A stretch of 30,684 bases of DNA, from NCBI GenBank assembly GCA_025349905.2, contig MU624698.1, positions 1-30,684 of the forward strand, read 5' to 3'. Both the position numbers and the translations under genes were made by a program. Positions 20,382 through 30,358 of this stretch are shown here, in pieces. Within the stretch, counting starts at the first letter, position 1. Each line of letters starts with the position of its first letter. The DNA comes from Blastocladiella britannica. Its lineage: Eukaryota > Blastocladiomycota > Blastocladiomycetes > Blastocladiales > Blastocladiaceae. The notes under the pieces were generated by a model. It was not told the DNA's origin, searched no databases, and saw only the letters and a program-made list of their open reading frames with translations.

Positions 20382-23300
20382 TTAAAATGCATGGTCCAAC
20401 ACATTGGTCTCGTCAAAGAGATCGCCGAGCTCTGGATCCTCTTCTTCGAGCACATGGCTCGGAGCCAGAAGCACCTTGTTGACCATATTCACGGCCATGC
20501 TCTTGGACACTTTGCCGGTTTCTCCAACCGCAACACCTGTGATGGGCATCAGCAGCGCCTTGACTGCGCGCTCGCGATCGGTTTCGTTGGCGTGCGAGGG
20601 CCAAGCTGTGGCAAAGTTCTGTTGTGTAGTCATTTGTTATGTGAGGATTACAGCCACAACGCAAAAGTAAAATAAAAAAAGAGCAAACGAACCACAACCG
20701 AGGCATGGGCAGCGCCAACATCAACGAGCGCCTGACACGCTTCATTTCGGAGCAAGTCGCCGCCAGTCAAGAGCGGATCGAGCGCATGGGCAATCATGCT
20801 AATCACGGAATCGTGCACGTCGACATGAACAGGGGCGCGGAGGGCACACACTGCGCGCGGAATCAGGTACCCGGCCAAGATGGCAGCCGCCCCTCCTGGC
20901 GCAAGTACTCCGCTTTCCTGCAGCGCAGGAAGGAGCGACTTGACCGCCTGCATGCCCTTTGCCACTGCCGCCGGCTCGCCCCACATGGTCGGTGCGGTGG
21001 CGAGCGCGAGCACGGGTTCCAGGATCTCCACATGCGCAACCACGAACGCCGCCAGTGTCGGCTCGCCGCTGGTATTGGTCTCGGTCGCGCTGCTGGCTGC
21101 AGCAGTCGCCTGGCTGTTGGAGCCGCCCGCGGCCTTGCTGCGGCGGTGCCGGTGACCCGAGAACCACGCCGCAATCATGTCCACGACCGTCACGGTCATA
21201 GAGCGCAGCTGTCGGTCGTGCAGAACCTCGACCGAGGTGGCCTCGTCGCCGTCGTCACCCTCGTCATCGTCCTCCTCGCCATCGTTGGCGCCCATGCCTC
21301 CCGCGGCGTCCATATCACCCAGCGGCCCCATGGCGGCCCACTCTCGATCAAGCCGCGCAATGACAAACGCCGACAAGGGTGGGACAATATCCGTTAGCAA
21401 GCTCGGCCGGAGAGCGGGTGGGCAGTTGGCCACGAGCGGCTCGACGGCGCAGCGCAAAAGGGCAGCAAGGTGGCGGTTTTCGAGCGTTTCCAGATGGGAA
21501 AAGACCTGCTCAATCACCTGCTTGCTCACCCCTGGGATCGCATAAAATGTCGGACGGAGCAGGTGGCCCAGGAGTGTGTACGAGTTGGATTTGAGTTGCT
21601 CGACCCACATTTGCACCTTGAGCTTGGCCTTATCGCTGGCCGTCTGCTGTTGCTTTTGCTGGCTAACACTGGAGGCTATTAATTTATTTATACTGGTAAG
21701 TCAGCGCAGTCCTGCAAAGAATAGAAGAAACACATACTCTTGAGGTAGCTCGCCTTGATGTGCAGCGGAACGTCCTGCATCATCTTGACCAGCTCGTCGC
21801 GCTTGCCCCACTCCTTGTCCGTGACAGCATGTGCGCACTGAATCACCGTCATCACGCGTCGCGTCACTTCGGGAATGTATACGTCGAATGCATCGGGCAG
21901 ACTGCTAGCCGCCGCGCGTTTCATGGCCGCATTCAGCGTCACCATGGGCAGCATGACCCGCGACCGCATCTCGCGCGCGCCCGGATCGCTGTAGATACAG
22001 ATGGAAGGGAGAGACGTTGGCAGCGGCAGCGCCCGGTCCACGTCCGAGCAAAACCCAAGCAGAATCGGATCAAACAGAGCCCGGACCGCCGCAGACCGTG
22101 CCGCCGGGTTCGGGAACGCGGTCGTGTGCAAAATGGCGACCAGCTGGCACTCGATCACGTGGCACACCTCGGGAAGGGGCAGCGTCGTGGCTGCAGCACG
22201 GATCTGCGTATCAAGGGCGTACACGAGGTCTGGTGCCGCGCTTGCGATCTTTGCGAGCTGACCCAGTTGTTGGTATCGGGACGACTTTTCGTGAGGCTGG
22301 TGGTTGAGAATGATTTGCATCAGCGGCAGCAGCAGGCTGAGGTCGTTTGGTACCGCCCCGACACAGGCCGTTGTGGCGCGAAGAAGCGCGAGGAAGAGCG
22401 CTTCCTTGACCGCAAGCGTGGAATTGTTGGCGCTATCGCTACCACCGCCAGCAGCAGCAGCAGCAGTAACGGCGGCAGCGGCAGCAGCCTGTGTGCGCTT
22501 GAGAAGGTGCCGATATATGGAAAGGAACTGGTCGGACGCGGATGCCAAGTCAGCGGACACACAGTCAATCATGGCCAGCGTTCCGTCGAGGTGGGCGCCT
22601 GATGCCAGCTGGCCCATGATCCACTGGGCAGTTGGGGCAGTGGCCATTTGCGCCACCAAGCGGAGCATGCTGCGCGTGTGTGACCAAAGTGTGGAGAGGG
22701 CACGATCGCGGATCCTCGCATTTGAAAACTCGCTGTTGGCATCACTTGGGCGCTGTGGATGGTAGAAAAAAAAATGAGTACAACTCTTTAAAGTAGAAAA
22801 GAATTGGACAACGAACCCGCTCAAAAGTCAGGACAGCCTTTTCAAGGACCATGGGAATTGCATTGATGACGGGAGCGCACTGATAAAAAAAAGTAGTCAG
22901 TCAACGAGCAAGCACATAAACATGGATAGGGTACAATACCGTCTTGAGCTGGGCGTGCTTGAGCAGAGTGAGCCAAAACGACTGAATGGAAGTCGACAAG
23001 GTCACACTGGGGTGTTGCTGCAGCTCGAGAATGGATGCAATGAATTGGGGGAACCGATCGGGGATCCAGACCGCAGATACAACGCTGACCTTGTGGGCCA
23101 GTTGCCGGACGCCCACGTCAACGATCGCCTGCACGAGGAGCTTCATGACATCGAATGCTTCTTCGTGTGTGCGGTCGAGCATGTAGATTGCGCGGACAAC
23201 CAAGTCCACGTGCCCGTCATCGATAAACGGCTGGAACAGCTGGCGCTGAAGCCCAGTGTCCTTGCCATAGTCGCGATGGCACACCAGAAACAGGACCTCG

Positions 23301-24129
23301 GCGGCAGCAAATTGGACTGGGACGGAATGTCCGGGCACGGAAAGGAGCTGCGCCAGCCCCGCTAGGAGATTGGCCGTCTGCAGCAGCGACGCGGGGATCC
23401 ACATGACCATGGATGCGAGGGTGCGCAGAGAAAGGACGGCGAGACGCGCAGAGGCAGCGTCGGGGGCGGGAGCGGCACACAGCGGCTCAAGCTGGCGGGT
23501 GGTGGCAATAAACCAGCCAATGCTCCCTTGCTCCGAGGGCACGTAGATCACCTCGCGGACAGCGTTCACAAACGGTGTCAGCTTCTTTGCCTGCTGCGAT
23601 GCGTAGAGGTCATTTGGAAGCACGATCGATGACAGCGCCGTCAGCAATTCGCGCTTGCGAAGGTGGACGATCTCGTCCGCAAAGTCAATGTCGTTGATAT
23701 CCTGGCACAGAGCGCTGAGGGTCAAGAACACGATTTCGCGATGCACCACCTGCAAATATATCACGAATCAGTGTGCTCACCAAAACAAAGAAGAATAATT
23801 ACGCGTACCGAGCGACCAAACATTTCTGCGAGCAAGCGGCTCAAGTCCCATGGCGTCGGCCATTCGCGTTTGGCCACCTCCACCAAGATGGCCGCCAGTT
23901 TGGCCTTGATCATGAGAGGTTCTGCGTCGGGAGTCAGGCCGTGGAGGGCAAGATGGACGAGGCCATCGCGCACCGCCGCTCGATCGGCGCGTTCGGCCCA
24001 GTAATACCGCACCGTGCGCTCGAGGCACTGCAGGCCAAAGAAGCGGACGTGCGTTTCGTGTGCGAGCCCGTCCGCAGTCGATGTTGACGCCAACGCCAGG
24101 CCAATTTGCGGCGCGTTTTCCGAGGACAT
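20382..24129 (-). CDS. XPO5: Exportin-5/Msn5-type karyopherin, about 1142 aa, six exons
   Basis: Exons 24129-23809, 23749-22940, 22879-22817, 22752-21738, 21675-20693 and 20618-20382 (introns 59, 60, 64, 62 and 74 nt) close to 1143 codons ending in TAA. The N-terminal exon holds VRFFGLQCLERTVRYYW and LVEVAKREWP, the HEAT-repeat signature of exportin-5/Msn5. The following exon continues with the exportin-1-like helices. The rest is all-helical, as expected for a karyopherin solenoid. Length is close to the family (about 1200). These proteins bind Ran-GTP and carry cargo out of the nucleus: structured RNAs and pre-miRNA in animals, phosphorylated transcription factors in yeast. Low-complexity insertions interrupt the solenoid: a poly-Ala/Gly/Ser stretch near 486-510 and an acidic loop (GEEDDDEGDDGDEA). 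One exon is only 63 nt. The last splice uses donor GTG/gttcgt and joins to NFATAW, which restores an uninterrupted C-terminal helix. Confidence 0.88.
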
Positions 24130-24501
24130 GACCGAATTTAGAAACTGTGGATTTTTTTTTGATCGTGAGCGAGTGCGTCTGGTGTATTGGTGACGCGTGT
24201 AACCGGTTATTGTATTCTTTTCCGCACATCAAGGCTCGATAATCGGTCATTTTGCGACGCGGTCGGGCTCAGTTGCAGGTTTAGCGCCTGGATGATTTCT
24301 GGTACGCCTGGTATAAAATTTTAAATGTCAGGACCCGCGGCGCGTCAAATATACTCGTTCAACAATGTGAGAGTACCCGCAATGGTGGATTGGGCCATTG
24401 GTATCGCGGAAATAAATATATATTTTTTGGACTTGAAGAAACGCGAGAGACAAAAGAGAAAAAAATAGAGGAGTCAACCAACTATGCATATATTACACGC
24501 T
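24130..24501. other. Intergenic region upstream of XPO5 and downstream of delta-tubulin
   Basis: This 372-bp stretch must hold the promoter of XPO5 (minus strand) and the 3' end of it is the terminator region of the delta-tubulin gene. A TATAAAATTTTA element lies near 24311-24322, with an AT-rich block at about 24405-24430. I see no gene, tRNA-like fold or repeat. Confidence 0.4.
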
Positions 24502-25885
24502 TCACTCTGGCGAGACCGCCCAGCGGTACGCATCGACAGTGCCCCAGAGCTGCTCGATCGCAAGGGGAATCCATTCGGTCCCGACTGCATTCGTGTAGTG
24601 GTGCAGAAATGAACCGACCGAGAATCGCTTGGTCGCTTGGATGAGTGGTGGGACGAGGAGGGACGTTGCAGAGCTCGCAGAATTATATAGCAGCGTCATG
24701 TTCGATAGCGTTGCCTGGGAATGTCCCATGCGCCCTAAGTAACATGATGGTGAGTTAGCAGAGTGCAAGTTTTATTTTGCCAAGTATTCCCATACCTGGA
24801 GCAGCCTGCGGGAGCACGCTCCTCCATTGCAATATTGGATCCAACGGGTCGTAGAGATGCTGCGCAAACTTGAGCCGTGTGCGCAGTCGTGACTGGACAG
24901 TAGACCACTTCCACGGCGGAGACGCAATGAGCGGGCGAGAGACGTGGAGCTGGGCGCCGATGCAACTACTTGTATTTGTCAATTTGGTTTCTGATCCAGC
25001 GTAAAGGGCAGGCATACCTTGTGATAAAAGGAGCATCCTGAGTCAGGGCAGGAACGGTGACGAGAAGCGCATCGAGCGCCGATAGCGCGTCTGGAGGTGT
25101 TGTTGGCATGCCGCGGATCGCTCTTTATATTTTTTGCTTAAGTCAGGCCCATTACGCATCGCTAAAAGAAGGAGGGACGAGGGGTACCCAGACCATGTAC
25201 ATGAGACGATCGGACAGGTGGGCAGCGGTACGGTTGCAGTGACGGGGTCCCATACCGAGTAATTGCCAGTTGGAGAAGAAGCCAAGTAACCGTGTACCAC
25301 CATGCTGCTAGCAGTGCGATTCATGCCCAGCAAGTGATCTACAGGTGCGTCTTTGCCGCTGTCGTGGTTGGGCCCACGCCGCTTGGCGGCCGCTCCAACA
25401 GGACAAGCCATGCGCAGGAGCCGATCATTCACGATAGGCACCACCATGTCCGCGTGCTCAATGGCGGTGGCAAGGGCCAGCACCGAGTTGTAGGACTGCA
25501 CAGCCGTGTCGCCGCTGGAAAAGGGGACGACGGGGAGCGCGTGCATGCATGCTTTGGGTTCGCCAATCGCATCGCGCAGCTCGGCTGTCAGGCGCGAGCC
25601 CAGGCCAGACCCGGTCCCGCCGGCGGTGGCGTACGAAATCAAGAAGCCACTAAAGCTGTCAACGGCCTCGATGCGCCGGCGCGCGGCATTTAGCGCTGGT
25701 TCGGGGTCGAGCGCAAAGTAGCCAGTGGACCAGTTGTTGCCGCACCCGACCGACGAGAGCACGACATCGGGACGCGTCTTGTGCTCGGCGTCGACCTTCA
25801 GAGCGGGCAAGAGGTGCTCGGATTCGGTACGGAGTGCCTCGAGCGATTGGATGGCGGCCTGGCCGACGAGAATTGGGAGCAGCAT
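24502..25885 (-). CDS. TUBD1: Delta-tubulin with shortened N-terminal GTPase part, 401 aa, four exons
   Basis: Exons 25885-25188, 25122-25018, 24965-24796 and 24734-24502 (introns 65, 52 and 61 nt) close to 402 codons. The core matches delta-tubulin: GCGNNWSTGYF (about 47-57), DSFSGFL, and the tubulin glycine loop AGGTGSGLGS (88-97), then VQSYNSVLALA. Further down, FAQHLYDPLDP and the C-terminal Trp-rich end SFLHHYTNA follow. Delta-tubulin is needed for triplet microtubules in centrioles and basal bodies and is kept mostly by species with cilia. The N terminus is odd. It starts with a degenerate LVGQAAIQ in place of GQCGNQ, then reaches the GNNW block after only about 40 residues, where the family has about 90. 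The segment that normally contacts the nucleotide (T2/T3) is missing. No better upstream exon is visible. The ATG has a strong A-rich context. The first intron boundary was chosen by phase and typical length. Confidence 0.8.
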
Positions 25886-26250
25886 TTTTTTCCTCGTAGA
25901 ATCAAGCCACTTCTGTGGATGTGTTGAACTCGACCAACATCTGGCGAACTTCCTCCCCCAGGTAATCTCGTTATTGCAAAAAAATGGTAAATTATTTTAA
26001 ATTGATACTCGATTTCTGCTGCTGCTGCTGTTGCTGTCCCACGCCATGTGCCCCGTCGTTGCCACCATCGTCGCATGTCGCCCGTCGCCCACGCCGAAAT
26101 TAGGTTGCCGACCCGCATAATTTATCGATATTGTGTACCCCGATGCGACATATACACGTCGGTTTATGCGCGCTGGTGCTGGGATTGTCGGAATCGAGTT
26201 CATAGAACGATTGCTGAATGAAATAACGTCGAAATTTCATTCGCGGACGG
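25886..26250. promoter_or_regulatory. Divergent spacer between delta-tubulin and RPL11
   Basis: This 365-bp spacer holds the promoters of both flanking genes. Apart from a short CTG repeat at 26016-26036 it shows no clear motif, and no open frame in it has coding character. A missing 5' exon of the delta-tubulin gene could hide here, but I found no segment encoding a canonical tubulin N terminus. Confidence 0.35.
26016..26036. repeat. Short CTG/CAG microsatellite
   Basis: Five perfect CTG units (26016-26030) are followed by TTG CTG. It lies about 130 bp upstream of the delta-tubulin start, outside any modelled exon. A similar CAG run lies in the proposed first intron of RPL11 (about 26308-26320), so the motif recurs locally. 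Confidence 0.7.
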
Positions 26251-26985
26251 ATGGTCTGGCGTGGCCTCGACCTTATATTGGCCGCCAAAATTGAACGGCA
26301 TAACGGACAGCAGCAGCAGCAAAATTGAGGAGTTGACGAAAAATAAATAGAAACTCACCATGGAAAAAATATGAATTAATAGAGCGCTGACAAGAAGGCC
26401 GCGAACCCCATGCGCGAGCTCAAGCTCGAGAAGCTTGTTCTCAACATTTGCGTCGGCGAGTCGGGCGATAAGCTCACTCGTGCCGCCAAGGTGCTCGAGC
26501 AGCTCTCTGGCCAGACCCCCGTGTACTCGAAAGCGAAGTACACCGTTCGTTCGTTCGGCATCCGTCGTAACGAGAAGATTGCCGTGCACGTGACCATCCG
26601 CGGCGCCAAGGCCGAGGAGATTCTCGAGCGCGGCCTCAAGGTCAAGGAGTACGAGCTCAAGACTCGCAACTTCTCGCAGACTGGCCACTTTGGCTTCGGT
26701 ATCACCGAGCACATTGATCTGGACATCAAGTACGACCCTTCCATCGGTATTTACGGTATGGACTTCTACTGCGTCATGGGCCGCGCTGGGTTCCGCGTGT
26801 CGCGCCGCCGCCGCACCGTTGCCAAGATCGGTGCCCCCCACCGCATCACCAAGTCCGAGACCATGGAGTGGTTCAAGAAGAAGGTTTGTTTATCATTTCT
26901 TTTTCTTGTTGCTGGACTTTTTTGCTCACCTTGTCCTTTTTTCTTTCCACAACAGTACGACGGTGTTATCCTCAACAAGGCTTAA
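26251..26985 (+). CDS. RPL11: Ribosomal protein uL5 (RPL11), about 177 aa
   Basis: The body (26383-26883, then 26956-26985 after a 72-nt intron) encodes near-canonical uL5: [18 protein letters not shown], then [50 protein letters not shown], and the C-terminal KYDGVIL ending in TAA. uL5 sits in the central protuberance of the large subunit and binds 5S rRNA. Homologues begin Met-Ser-Ala, and SADKKAANP lies in frame directly behind a TAATAG acceptor at 26382, with in-frame stops just before it. The most likely start is therefore ATG at 26251-26253 followed immediately by a GT donor, with a 129-nt first intron. An intron right after the initiator Met is common in ribosomal protein genes. The fallback start is the internal Met at 26410, which would lose nine residues. 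The intron contains a tiny ATG...TGA frame at 26360. Confidence 0.95.
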
Positions 26986-27196
26986 ATATAAAAAACGAGT
27001 CTTCGTGCTTTCTTTTTTAACATTTGTCCCTCTGTCGTGAATATACGGCGAATTCTCTCTTTTTTCTTCTGTTTCTTTGCCCGACCTGCTTCTGGATCGT
27101 ATGTGGTCAGTGGCACGCGTATCATGGCCCCTCGCCTCGCCCGGTTTGTGAGGAAGCTATTGCGAGCAGATCCGACTCTTGACTCCAAAATTGAAT
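26986..27196. other. Convergent spacer between RPL11 and CTU2
   Basis: This 211-bp stretch holds the 3' ends of two converging genes and is T-rich on the plus strand near 27014-27075. A short plus-strand frame from 27037 lacks family signature and support, so I leave it uncalled. Confidence 0.4.
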
Positions 27197-28691
27197 TCAT
27201 TCGTCGTCCGAAAGCAGCAAGAACTCACGAATGCCACTAAATGCCGGGAGATACAGATCGGGCCGTGTCCCGCCCCGCCGGTCCTTGCGGTGCATCTCGC
27301 GCACCGTTGCCGTGCACGCCCGACAAAGTGTGCGCCGGTTCGGGTCGTTGCGGTCGCCGCAATCGGCCGCATCGCCCTCGGTCTCGTCCGCGGCCATTCG
27401 CGTCGGCATGATCGTGCACATTCCACAGCGAGTAGCTGTATGGGTCGTCGCTGCGGCTACCGGTACTGCTGGTAGCCCGCTCACATCGGCCAAACGAGCA
27501 GCAGTCCGAGCCACCGTGGCGTGCGTGCCCTCCTTGCCGCGCTCCAGGGTCTGCAGCAGCGCGGCGGTCGCGTGCCGGATGCTCAGCTTGAGGCCCGGGG
27601 CGCGGCCGGACGTCAGTGTCGCGCCGGGAGCTACATCGAGGCCGCGGAAATGTGCGTGCAGCGCCAATTCCTTGGCGGTAAATGTGGTCAACGGCTGGAT
27701 CACCTGAACGTGCTCGTGGGTAGAGGTGCCGCGAAGGACATGCGTCGCGATCGGAGCTACCAGGGTAGGGATGGCGGCGCCGCGGCCGCTGGCAGTTGCC
27801 ACCATCACGGTTTCGGCGAGCGTGGCAGCGGACGTACCCAGGGCCAGGTACGCGGCGTTCAAGTTGAGTGCCGCTCGCAGTAACAGCGTGTGGCGAATGG
27901 TCGCCAGCATGTCTTCCTTGGCCGAAAGCGAGGGCGTGGTGCCAAACAGGTCCAGCAACAGGGACTGAGGCGTTGCATCGGCACTTTGGGCTGTATTACG
28001 AGGGTGTCAGCCCAGTATCCTTCCATGTAAAAATGTGAAATGCATGCCTTCAATGGCCATAGAGGTTCCCAATCGCGTGTGCAGCACCTGGCTCGATCCA
28101 TCGTCAAATACGCTCGACAGCGGAACAACTGTTAGCGGCAGAGAATGTAACTCGGCCATGTCGCGGAGCCGAGGCAAGTGATCCTATTCACGATCTTTTA
28201 AATGGATGACCCTCATTTTTCGTTAATAGTGTACGCGGAACGTACGTCAGCCGAGGGAATGAGCTCCGATTCATCAATGTACACCAGGTGGGCGGCCTGA
28301 AACGCAGCAGGCCGCTTATTTGTGGGGTCGCGGCCAGCAAAGTAGGCGGCAGAGAGCATGTCCACGAGTACACTGTTGTAATACCATTTCAGTTATTTGA
28401 CAGCACGCGCGTCATTGGCATAACCGAGCGATACCGAGAACACGTTCCACCCGACAATGCAATGGCGACGAGACGCGGATGCTCAGCCTTATCGTTATTG
28501 CGAGGGACTGGCAGCTTGAGTCGCGTCATGGCGTCGCGAAACTTGTCGTTGGATCCATCCATAAAGCACGGCTGGCAAAACACGGCCTGGCGAGCGGCGA
28601 GAGTGGCCTTGGCCGACTTGCATCGCTTGCAAAATCCTGGCGCAGCCTCGGGTGCGCGGGGCTTGGACCGACGCGGCGAAGGTGTTGACAT
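27197..28691 (-). CDS. CTU2: CTU2/NCS2, cytoplasmic tRNA 2-thiolation subunit, 437 aa
   Basis: Exons 28691-28435, 28372-28246, 28183-28048 and 27990-27197 (introns 62, 62 and 57 nt) close to 438 codons ending in TGA. The N terminus has a zinc-binding pair of CxxC motifs (CKRC 21-24, CQPC 39-42) and the PP-loop remnant ALSGGTCS (78-85). The last exon has LGTSAATLAE and ends with two further Cys pairs, CGMC and CRAC. This is the CTU2 layout. CTU2 pairs with CTU1 to thiolate U34 of tRNA Lys, Glu and Gln, using sulfur passed through URM1, which supports decoding of AAA, GAA and CAA. The third intron (27991-28047) starts with GC rather than GT (AAG/gcatgc). Splicing there is the only way to keep the frame. 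The start lies 30 bp from the RFC stop in the same direction. Confidence 0.88.
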
Positions 28692-28721
28692 TTGTTCTTT
28701 GAAATGAAATGGAAAGAGATT

Positions 28722-30168
28722 TCATGCAACCATGGCCGGCAACCCGCGCGCGATGCGACATCCTTCCAGGACCAGATCCATCAGCTGCAGCGCCTCATCG
28801 GCCCCACCCGACAAGCAGTGGTCGACGCGTCCAAACACCACCGCCAGCTTGGCCTTTTGAATGCTCGACAGCCGCTCGTCGTCCAGCAGCGCAGAGTACA
28901 GCTGCGAGACCACTTGGGTCGCGGCCCACCCGTCGGCCACCACGTCCTGGATCGCACGTACCACTTGCTCGTAGGGGGCCGGTGGCTGCGCGTGCCACAG
29001 CGATACCAGACCCGTGACCGTTTCGGGTGGGACCACGCCGGCTAGATCGCGGACCATGGCCGCGGTAATTGGCGCATGTTCGCCCGCCAGTCGCGACGCT
29101 GATTGAAGAAACATGACGGCCTTGCGCATGTCTCCCTCCGAGACTTGCATCATGGCTTCGATTGCCTTTTTGTCAATTTTGGGTGAGTCGTCTTTGGCTC
29201 CACAAAAAGAGCAATCAGTATGCGTACAGTGTCGTCGATCTTGACGTTTTCCTTGTCGCAAATAAAGCGCAGACGGTTCTTGATTTCCTGGGCCTCCAAC
29301 GAAACAAAGCGGAACTTGGCGCAACGTGATGCGAGCGGCTCGATGATGCTATTAGTTGTATCGTATGAGCATTTATACGAGCGGAAACAATACACTGACG
29401 AGAAAAAAAGGTCTACCGCGTCACGTAGTTGCAAATCAGGCAAAAGCGCGTGACGCTCGAGTGGTTTTCAATCACGCGGCGAAGTGCAGCCTGTGCATCG
29501 GGTGTCATGGAGTCGGCCTCGTCCAAGATAATGATTTTGTATGGAGGGACGGGGAAGCTTTTTTTGCGCATTACGTTGAGCGTGCAATTTGGTGAAGGGA
29601 TGATGGAAACACGTACGTTGAGTTTTCAGGAGCACGCGAAACGACAGTTCGGGCAAAGTTCTTGATCTTGTCGCGCACAACACTAATGCCGCGCTCATCA
29701 GAGGCATTGAGTTCGAGGACGCGTGTCCGATAGAGCTCGGGGCTGTATGTTCCTTGACTGTGAGATTGAGAACAATATTTTTGGTGAGATATAAAGTACC
29801 CAAACAGCTCCTTGGACAAGGCAAGGATCGTGCTAGTCTTGCCAGTTCCAGGAGGTCCGTAAAACAAGAGGTGTGGGAGCTGGGTACCAAAAAGTGTCAG
29901 TTGCCTGCTTTTCAAAATATCAAATGGTTGTACATTTTGGGTCTCGATGGCCCGTCGTAGCACATTCACGACCTGTCCCTGCGAGGAAATATCGTCAATC
30001 GAATTTGGTCGGCTGCAGACACGCGCAACTATTTTAGTCAACTACCTCGTAATGTATTCAAAAAAAAGTAACGTACTACTTCTCGACCCAGGGCTGGAGG
30101 GTAGCAGGGGCAGATTCAGTCGAGCCTTTTGGCCGTGCGGCCGTCCGTGTAAAGAAGTTGGCAGCCAT
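28722..30168 (-). CDS. RFC4: Replication factor C small subunit (human RFC4 / yeast Rfc2 type), 360 aa
   Basis: Seven exons: 30168-30077, 30012-29934, 29879-29800, 29742-29617, 29557-29417, 29348-29228 and 29165-28722 (introns 64, 54, 57, 59, 68 and 62 nt), 361 codons ending in TGA. Hallmarks in order: PWVEKYRP (RFC box II), [17 protein letters not shown] (Walker A 65-72), [31 protein letters not shown] (Walker B with DEAD, 138-141), [24 protein letters not shown] with the SRC motif at 180-182, and [16 protein letters not shown]. The C-terminal collar domain follows. Length matches the family. The protein is one AAA+ subunit of the clamp loader that opens PCNA and loads it on primed DNA in the nucleus. 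The FGPEL and ICNY variants fit RFC4 better than RFC2, RFC3 or RFC5. This is the most intron-rich gene in the window. Confidence 0.93.
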
Positions 30169-30358
30169 TTTCGAGAAAGGATGTAACAATTTATTGAAAG
30201 CGATGTTGAGTGAGATATGGCTGAGTGGGCTTTCGAAAGTTTCCAACTCACCAGCGATCTCGTCCGCGATGCGGGCGCTACACCAATTGTGCGACTGGTG
30301 CAGCAGAGACTGGGAACCGTTTTTGGTTCCGGGAATGAGAAGGGAAAAAAAACAACTA

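Noticed and set aside
20696..21397. 230-codon plus-strand frame
   Set aside because: It is antisense to exportin exon 5 and has no independent signature.
24130..24501. Possible tRNA or small RNA gene in the longest spacers
   Set aside because: I looked for an acceptor-stem pair and a GGTTCGAATC-like B box here and in 10637-11009 and 25886-26250 and found none.
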